Assembly (NCBI GenBank): GCA_001724245.1
Contig: MEDX01000057.1
Location: 1 to 27,349, forward strand
Direction: 5' to 3'
Source of the DNA: Fonticula-like sp. SCN 57-25
Lineage: Eukaryota > Nucleariida > Rotosphaerida
Length of the DNA: 27,349 bases
Translations under genes and position numbers: made by a program
Notes under the pieces: generated by a model
The model's input: the letters and a program-made list of their open reading frames with translations, nothing else
The model's database searches: none
Told to the model about the DNA's origin: nothing
Part shown: positions 22,087 through 27,349 of the stretch, piece after piece
Layout: the number at the start of each line of letters is the position of its first letter
How positions within the stretch are numbered: the first letter of the stretch is position 1

Positions 22087-24409
22087 TCATGCGTCATTCT
22101 TCCTCTTTCTCTTTGCCTGCGGCCTCGCGTTCGCCGCCCCCTTATCCCCCTCCTGCCCCCTCCTCTCCATCCCCCTCAGCACCGCCCTCACCGCCAGCGG
22201 CACGGACAGGGTCGCCCCCAGCACTGCGTTCACCGTCTCGGCCGTGCCCGCCGGCGGCTCCTCACCAGCCGCAAAGAACGCCTCGCACGTGACCGCCCCG
22301 CCGCGCGCCACGCGCACCTGCAGCGACACGAACGCGTCGCCGAACGGGTGGCAAAACGTCACGCTGAGCAGCGACGGCGCATCGCCACACACCTCAATCG
22401 CGGCCATGTGGTCGTGGGCGGGCTCTTGTTCGGTGGCGGCGGCAAAGCACGACCGCACGAGCTCGTTGTAGGCGAGCTGCTGGCGAAGCAGCGACAGGAT
22501 GCCGTGCACGTGGGCGGGCGATGAAAAGGGGACGCGCGCCACGGTCAGGGCAGGCGATGCGTCGCCGCCGAGAAAGTACACGTGGCCGACTGACGAGCCG
22601 GGGACGAACGTCGCGTACCGACGACCGCGACGCTACGAAAAGTAAGAAAAAATGTCCACGTGGTGAAAATCGTCGTACGATGTGCGGCAGGATGAGCTGC
22701 TCGAGGGTGGCGCCGCTCGCGGCCATGTGGGCGTCGACGAGCGGCACGCCGCGCAGCTGAGCCGCTAGAGACGCCGAAACGCCGACGGGGGGCGACAGCT
22801 CGAGCACGAAAGAAAGCGGCGCGGATGGCCACGTGGGGAGGGGCGTGATGAAGGTGACGCCGGCGGGGAGCGCGTCCGTCCGGACCGTCTCTGTCGCGAC
22901 ATTCGCGCTGAAATGGTACATGTGAGACGATTTGTAAAAGTGAAAGAGCTGCGTACGTCTTGAGCGCCGCCGTGTTGCTGTCTGTGTCGAGAAAAGATGA
23001 CGACCCGGCCTGAGAAAAAGGTTACTGAAAAGCTAATTAAAGTGAAAGGGCGTACGACGAGCGGGTCAACAAAGTGTGTCGGCGAGTCCGTCTCTTGTAC
23101 ACCAACAAAGTAATAGAAAACGCCGTCGGCCGCCTTATCAAACACTATTACCGATCCTTAGCCGCATGTACAAAAACAAATGATGCGCACATTTGTCTGT
23201 GCGCGTCGCCCTTGGAGCCGCAAAGTACGCAAAGCAGAGCGACGCGCGGTCGTCGCAGTCGACCAGCACGCCGTGCCCGCTTCGCCGCAGCGCATCGCCA
23301 TTGCCCGCCGCCGCCTCCGTCTCGCGCCGCGACACTTCCCGCATGTCCTGCGACAGCGAGAAAAAGACGTCTGTCGCGTCGACCTGCGGCCACAAACGCG
23401 GCGCGCGGTCCAGCAGCTCAATCAAGCCAAGTGTCGCACGCAGGTCGCTCGTGTCGCGCGCGCTATTTGGAATGCAGTGAGTCCAACGAGAAAATGAAAA
23501 GGAGCGTACCTTGCGGATGAGGCGAGCGCAGTTTCGAGCTTGTGCATCCGCTGTGAAAGGGGCGGTCAGCAAGAATGAAAAAGTAGGAAATATGGCGTAC
23601 GCCGTCGTCGGGGGCGGCGGTGCCGTTCGGAAAAGTGGCAGCGACCTTGACGGTCGTCGCGCGGCCGCTCTCGTCAACCGTGAACTGCATCAAGGGTGGA
23701 TGAGACGAATGGTACACGAAGTAAAATGGAATACGACAAAAATGTGACAATTACGGGACAGTGCGCGTACAACAATCAACAAATATCGTCAAAGAGCCAT
23801 ACATTTGTATACTCAATAACAAGCAAAAATATTAAATAGAACGTACGTCCATGACCCATTGATTTCCCGCTAGCGTCACCATGGCCGAGTCCAGATCGAC
23901 GTAGCAGCTGAGCCTAACAAGCACAACGCGCGTCAGATATGTATAATAACTTAAATAATGCGCACTTGAGGTCGTTTGCAATGTTTTGGAGGACGCTGGC
24001 GGTGCGTTGAAATGACGCGGCATCGGATGCCGTGCCCCGCTCCAGGGCCGTCCGCGCGGCCTCAATGTGGCGACGCACGCTTGCCAACTGCCACTGTAGC
24101 GAGCCGTGGTCGCGCTGAAGCTTGAGAAAACGGCGGACCTGCTGAGGCTGAGGCTCCTGCGTGATGACGCCCATCAGATCGGTGAGGATCTTGCGCACAG
24201 ATGCCAGGGGACTGGCAAACTGGCGGCGAAGGAGCGTCAAGTTGAGACGACCAAGCGGGCTCAGTTCTGCAGATGAAAGAATGAAATCAGTTAAATAAGA
24301 TATTAAAATGCAATTACATACCGCTGGGCGCCTCGTTGACGACGCTCGACAGCTCGGCGAGCACGCGCCGCGCATCCCCCAGCGCCTGCCGCACCGAATC
24401 CGCCTCCAT
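22087..24409 (-). CDS. MED1: Mediator complex subunit 1
   Basis: Ten exons: 24409-24322, 24266-23966, 23913-23847, 23684-23601, 23550-23510, 23462-23191, 23144-23056, 23009-22957, 22907-22679 and 22632-22087; 589 residues, phases all consistent. MED1 sits in the Mediator middle module, linking activators to RNA polymerase II. It resembles the conserved N-terminal half of animal MED1. An N-terminal helical region is followed by FTVDESGRATTVKVA, and late blocks align best: ARVPFSSPAHVHGILSLLRQ, LAYNELVRSC, AAIEVC, LSVTFCHPFGDAFVSLQV, and LSVPLAVRAVLRGMERR. It lacks the long disordered C-terminal tail with LxxLL motifs seen in animals; it ends in a short basic KRKRKNDA. The intron at 23685-23846 (162 nt) is the longest and its acceptor is less certain. 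It shares a 76-nt upstream gap with ALG12. Confidence 0.8.
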
Positions 24410-24485
24410 TTTCGGCCGCGAAATCAGATGCTGACTGCGCAAAAATGTCGAAATGATGACAGTGCAAAGTTGACACGTCTGCAAG
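24410..24485. promoter_or_regulatory. 76-nt head-to-head gap between MED1 and ALG12
   Basis: Only 76 nt separate the two divergent ATGs, so both 5' UTRs and promoters must overlap or lie inside the opposite gene. I see no TATA box; a TTGACA-like and a TGATGACA segment are present but not diagnostic. Confidence 0.5.
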
Positions 24486-26146
24486 ATGCTGCGTTCCGTG
24501 CTGCCGGATGTGCTCCTTGCGGCGGTCGTGGTGGCGCACGTGCTGCTCGCGCCTTACAATAAGGTAGAGGAGAGCTTTGCGACGCAGGCCACGCACGACA
24601 TTATCTACAACGGCCTTGACATTGAGAGCGTACGATTGTGATGGCGCAAAGAATGCCCGCTGATCCCCTGCGCTAGTATGATCACCTCGAGTTCCCCGGC
24701 GTGGTACCGCGCTCCTTCCTCGGCCCGCTCTTCCTCTGCGCGTTCACTTCCCCTATTGTCCACCTGTTTGGCGTGAGCAAGTTTGTTGCGGGCCTCCTTG
24801 TGCGCATCACGCTCGGCCTCCTGTTTGTGTTTGCCATGGCGCTCTACCGCCGCACCCTTGCACCGACAGCATCCGTCATGCTGGTCATCATCACCGCTCT
24901 CCAGTTCCACATTCCTTTCTATGCGAGCAGGCTTCTTCCCAACTCGTTTGCGCTCGTAAGCGTCGTGCTTTCGCTGGCGGCGGCCAACACTGGCCGCTGG
25001 CCGCTCTTTGTGACGCTCGCGACCGGTACATTCGTCGTGTTCAGGAGCGACGCGGCCATCTTTTACGCGCCATACGTGCTGCATATGTGGATCAGCCGCA
25101 AGATGCCCGTGTACATGTCGGTCGTGGCGGCGCTTATCGCGACCTTCTTCTGGCTCGGTACGCTATGTGATTCATCATGCGCGCTTTCGACGCTGTCGTT
25201 ATCTATATGGATTTGGCGCTCTATTTCCGCGATGTTTCTCGTTTTCTGATGCACTTTTCAGCCCTTTCGGTGAGCTTTGACTCTTTCTTTTGGAACCATC
25301 TTCTCTGGCCTGAAGGCGAGGTGCTCTACTTTAACGCGTACCTCAACCGCAGCCACGAGTGGGGCACCGCGCCCTGGCACTGGTACTTTACGAGCGCCCT
25401 CCCGCGCGCCCTCGGCCCCGCGCTCCCGCTCGCCCTCATTTCGCCCTTTGTGGCGCGCACGCGCCCCGTTCTTATCGCGCCGCTCGCCTTTGTCGCGCTG
25501 TATTCGTTCCTCCCGCACAAGGAGGTCCGCTTCATCTTCATGGCCATCCCGCTGTTCAACACGGCGGCGGCCAACGTGGCGGCCCGCGCGTGGTCGAGCG
25601 GCAAGGCGATGAGGGCGGTGCTTCTCGCGGCGGCGGTGGCGGCGGCGGCGATGACCGCGGTAGGGACCATTCGCGCGCACTACAACTACCCGGGAGGCGA
25701 TGCGCTCATGCAGCTGCACAGCGCGCACGCGAGCCAGAATGGTACGCGAAAGGGGCAGTGTGTGTGCAATTTGTGTACATTTTTGTGTGTTTTTCTCAAT
25801 GTGTATGTTTATGAGTGTTTTGTTGACGTGTTTTGGTTTCCTGTACTGACATTCCATAGGCATTCGCGTCCATATTGACGTTGCCTCGGCGATGACGGGC
25901 GTGTCCCGCTTTGGCCAGGCGCGCGATGGCGACTGGATCTACAACAAGACCGAGAACCTCTCCGTGCAGGACCGCGTGGACATGTTTGATGTGCTGCTGG
26001 AGGCCGACGCGACGCCATTCGCCGACACGCATACGATCGAGTATACGACGTCGGGCCGCGCCCAGGCGATTAGCCAATGGGGGCAGTGGGCCGATCCCGG
26101 CGCCAGCGAGATCTCTGTTCTGTGGAAGAAACAGAAGAGCATGTAA
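24486..26146 (+). CDS. ALG12: Dolichyl-P-Man:Man7GlcNAc2-PP-dolichol alpha-1,6-mannosyltransferase
   Basis: Exons 24486-24629, 24677-25157, 25262-25741 and 25860-26146; 463 residues, near the family size of about 490. ALG12 is a GT22 multi-pass ER membrane enzyme that adds the eighth mannose, from dolichyl-phosphate-mannose, to the lipid-linked N-glycan precursor in the lumen. Diagnostic blocks are APYNKVEESFATQATHDI near the N-terminus, YDHLEFPGVVPRSFLGP at the start of exon 2, DSFFWNHLLWPEGEVLYFN, WGTAPWHWYFTSALPR, LPHKEVRFIF, and VHIDVASAMTGVSRF. Several hydrophobic helices lie between. Introns are 47, 104 and 118 nt, all with GTACG donors. A TGTAAA lies about 12 nt after the stop. Confidence 0.95.
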
Positions 26147-26370
26147 CAAGTATAATATGTAAACCATTGCGCATATGAAATGCACGCTGTGTAAAAAATG
26201 AAGAGACTACCCTTCGATGACCAATCCCGACCGGTGGAGGTAAACAGGCGAGATCGAAAAGGCCGGCGACGCGCGCACCACAAAAGCGTACAAGTCAATT
26301 GTTTTATTTAAAGAGTCCAAAAAGGCATTCTCTTTCTAATTATAAATGGCGAGGGAAAGCCGGTGCGGAG

Positions 26371-26624
26371 CTAGTGGTGCTCGCCCTTGGCGGCGGCGCG
26401 GGCGGCATCCTGCTCGTGCTCTGCAGGGCAAGTGAGTATAACTGAGAGAAAGAGTCAAAAAACGCACTGAGGTGAGGGTACTCAATAAGGTAGCCGAGGC
26501 CACCAACAAGCAGCATCGTGTGGATAACGGGCTGGGCCTTGCCCGCCTTGCCAAAGTACGCCTTGGCGTACCGCTGCATCATCTTGACACCGACTGGACA
26601 CAAATCAAACAGCAACAAACTCAT
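26371..26624 (-). CDS. ATP5MF: Mitochondrial F1Fo-ATP synthase subunit f
   Basis: Exon 1 is 26624-26468 and exon 2 is 26420-26371, joined in phase 1 across a 47-nt intron (GTGCGT...TGCAG); 68 residues. The splice creates YLIEYPHLKHEQDAA, matching the HLKHE ending that follows the single membrane helix of subunit f in animals and fungi. Before it are a basic region (MMQRYAKAYFGKAGKA) and one hydrophobic helix (IHTMLLVGGLGYLI). The protein would sit in the Fo membrane sector. The start is uncertain: ATG 26624 gives MSLLLFDLCP, an internal ATG gives 54 residues, and TTTGTGTCCAG just inside the frame could be an acceptor for an upstream exon I could not place. Assignment rests on a short motif and topology. 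Confidence 0.72.
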
Positions 26625-26635
26625 CTACGTCATCA

Positions 26636-26645
26636 GTGACGTCAC
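26636..26645. promoter_or_regulatory. CRE-like palindrome GTGACGTCAC
   Basis: A perfect 10-nt palindrome containing TGACGTCA, the bZIP (CREB/ATF) core, lies 12 nt upstream of the ATP synthase subunit f ATG. Function is inferred. Confidence 0.4.
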
Positions 26646-27101
26646 CGTAATCTTTGGGCACGGTTTGGGCATTGCTGCATACGGAATGCAGCCAAGAGAC
26701 ACTTTAAATGCGGCGAAAAGCAAGCACGGCGTAGTAGACCAATACGTATGGTCATTTGGAACTATGTTAACTACAAGTTTCCTTTGATAAAGTACCAATA
26801 TATGATCTATCCCTGGAATATGCCTTTAAAGAGATAATACAAGAAGCTGAAACGCCCCATATGTGACTGGCACATGGCGCCATATCAAATAGCACATATA
26901 AATAGTCATTTACTACCCATTTGCCGTTTGTATGGGGTCCGTGAATGGCTTCTCCAGCCAAATACCAGCCGAAGCCCAAAGTCGCACGTGAATCGCATGC
27001 GATTTTCGGATCTTTACAAAATTGTTTTGAAAAGGTTTTGATCCGCTATTTTGAGAGGGCGTCGACGGTGAGATCGTCCCCTCGCTCATCGCTGCAGAAA
27101 G
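26646..27101. other. Divergent intergenic region before nicastrin
   Basis: About 455 AT-richer nt between the ATP synthase subunit f gene and nicastrin. A TATAAATAG-like element lies near 26897. No convincing coding exon or RNA was found; an undetected 5' exon of subunit f remains possible. Confidence 0.4.
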
Positions 27102-27349
27102 ATGCTGCCCGTGCGGACAGCGTCTGTGGCGCTTCTCCTCCTCTCCCTAAGCGTATGCGCTTTCTCTGTGGAGACGAGCCTCAACGCGTTCATCTACTCT
27201 GATGCGACGTCGCTTCCGTGCGTTCGCCTGCTGAATCAGGAGGGCACGCTTGGCTGCCAGGCACAGGCCACCGGCGGCATCCTCTACTCGGTCAACACGT
27301 CGAGCCAGCTGGACACCTTCCTGAGCGACCCGTCGCTCAATGGGCGCTT
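27102..27349 (+). CDS. NCSTN: Nicastrin, N-terminal part (cut by window end)
   Basis: The ATG at 27102 begins a frame that runs off the window after 82 complete codons. Nicastrin is the large glycoprotein subunit of gamma-secretase, which screens substrates by their ectodomains. The first about 20 residues are a signal peptide (VALLLLSLSVCAFS). They are followed by LNAFIYSDATSLPCVRLLN, QEGTLGCQAQATGG, and ILYSV with a downstream LDTFLSD. The spacing CVRLLN...GCQ is a hallmark of nicastrin N-termini. No splice donor is evident within the visible part. Only the rest of the gene would settle completeness. Confidence 0.75.
   Translation, partial: MLPVRTASVALLLLSLSVCAFSVETSLNAFIYSDATSLPCVRLLNQEGTLGCQAQATGGILYSVNTSSQLDTFLSDPSLNGR

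Overview
This is a window of GC-rich nuclear DNA from a unicellular aerobic eukaryote. Genes are packed closely and carry many short introns (mostly 44-66 nt), and the products are clearly eukaryotic: Mediator, the ALG pathway, nicastrin and TGS1. A Mediator MED1 homologue and a CCP/FN3 membrane receptor suggest an Amorphea-like protist (amoebozoan, apusomonad or unicellular holozoan), but I cannot name the organism from sequence alone. Exon joins below were derived by hand from reading-frame phase, splice signals and family resemblance.

Layout. 1-1450 is AT-rich accessory DNA: an uncertain repeat-containing ORF, a 39-nt tandem repeat and a frameshifted transposase-like relic. 1.67-2.3 kb holds an RNase P/MRP Rpp21/Rpr2-type subunit (+). 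2.7-3.8 kb holds a trihelix Myb/SANT-like factor (+). 4.2-5.7 kb holds a polyglutamine protein with a bHLH-like segment (-). 6.4-8.4 kb holds a DDX21/PMH-like DEAD-box helicase with a possible mitochondrial presequence (-). 8.7-10.8 kb holds trimethylguanosine synthase TGS1 (+), and 11.0-11.8 kb enolase-phosphatase E1 (-). 12.04-12.26 kb is a 70-residue orphan (+). 12.5-15.2 kb holds a PAXBP1/GCFC-family protein (+, 7 exons). 15.4-21.6 kb holds a 1,833-residue single-pass surface protein with about 21 CCP-like repeats and two FN3 domains (+, 14 exons). 22.1-24.4 kb holds MED1 (-, 10 exons), head to head with ALG12 (+, 24.5-26.1 kb). 26.4-26.6 kb holds ATP synthase subunit f (-). The window ends inside the first exon of a nicastrin gene (+).

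There is no operon logic; neighbours are mostly unrelated housekeeping genes. Several do concern RNA: an RNase P subunit, a DEAD-box helicase, the snRNA cap hypermethylase and a spliceosome-associated GCFC protein.

The most striking signal is shared by all genes. About 34 of 40 inferred introns begin GTRCG (GTGCG or GTACG) instead of the usual GTRAGT, and one TGS1 intron appears to be GC-AG with the same RCG context. This suggests co-adapted 5' splice-site recognition, for example by an altered U1 or U6 snRNA. Second in interest is a run of eight phase-1 introns around the CCP and FN3 modules, the classical exon-shuffling pattern.
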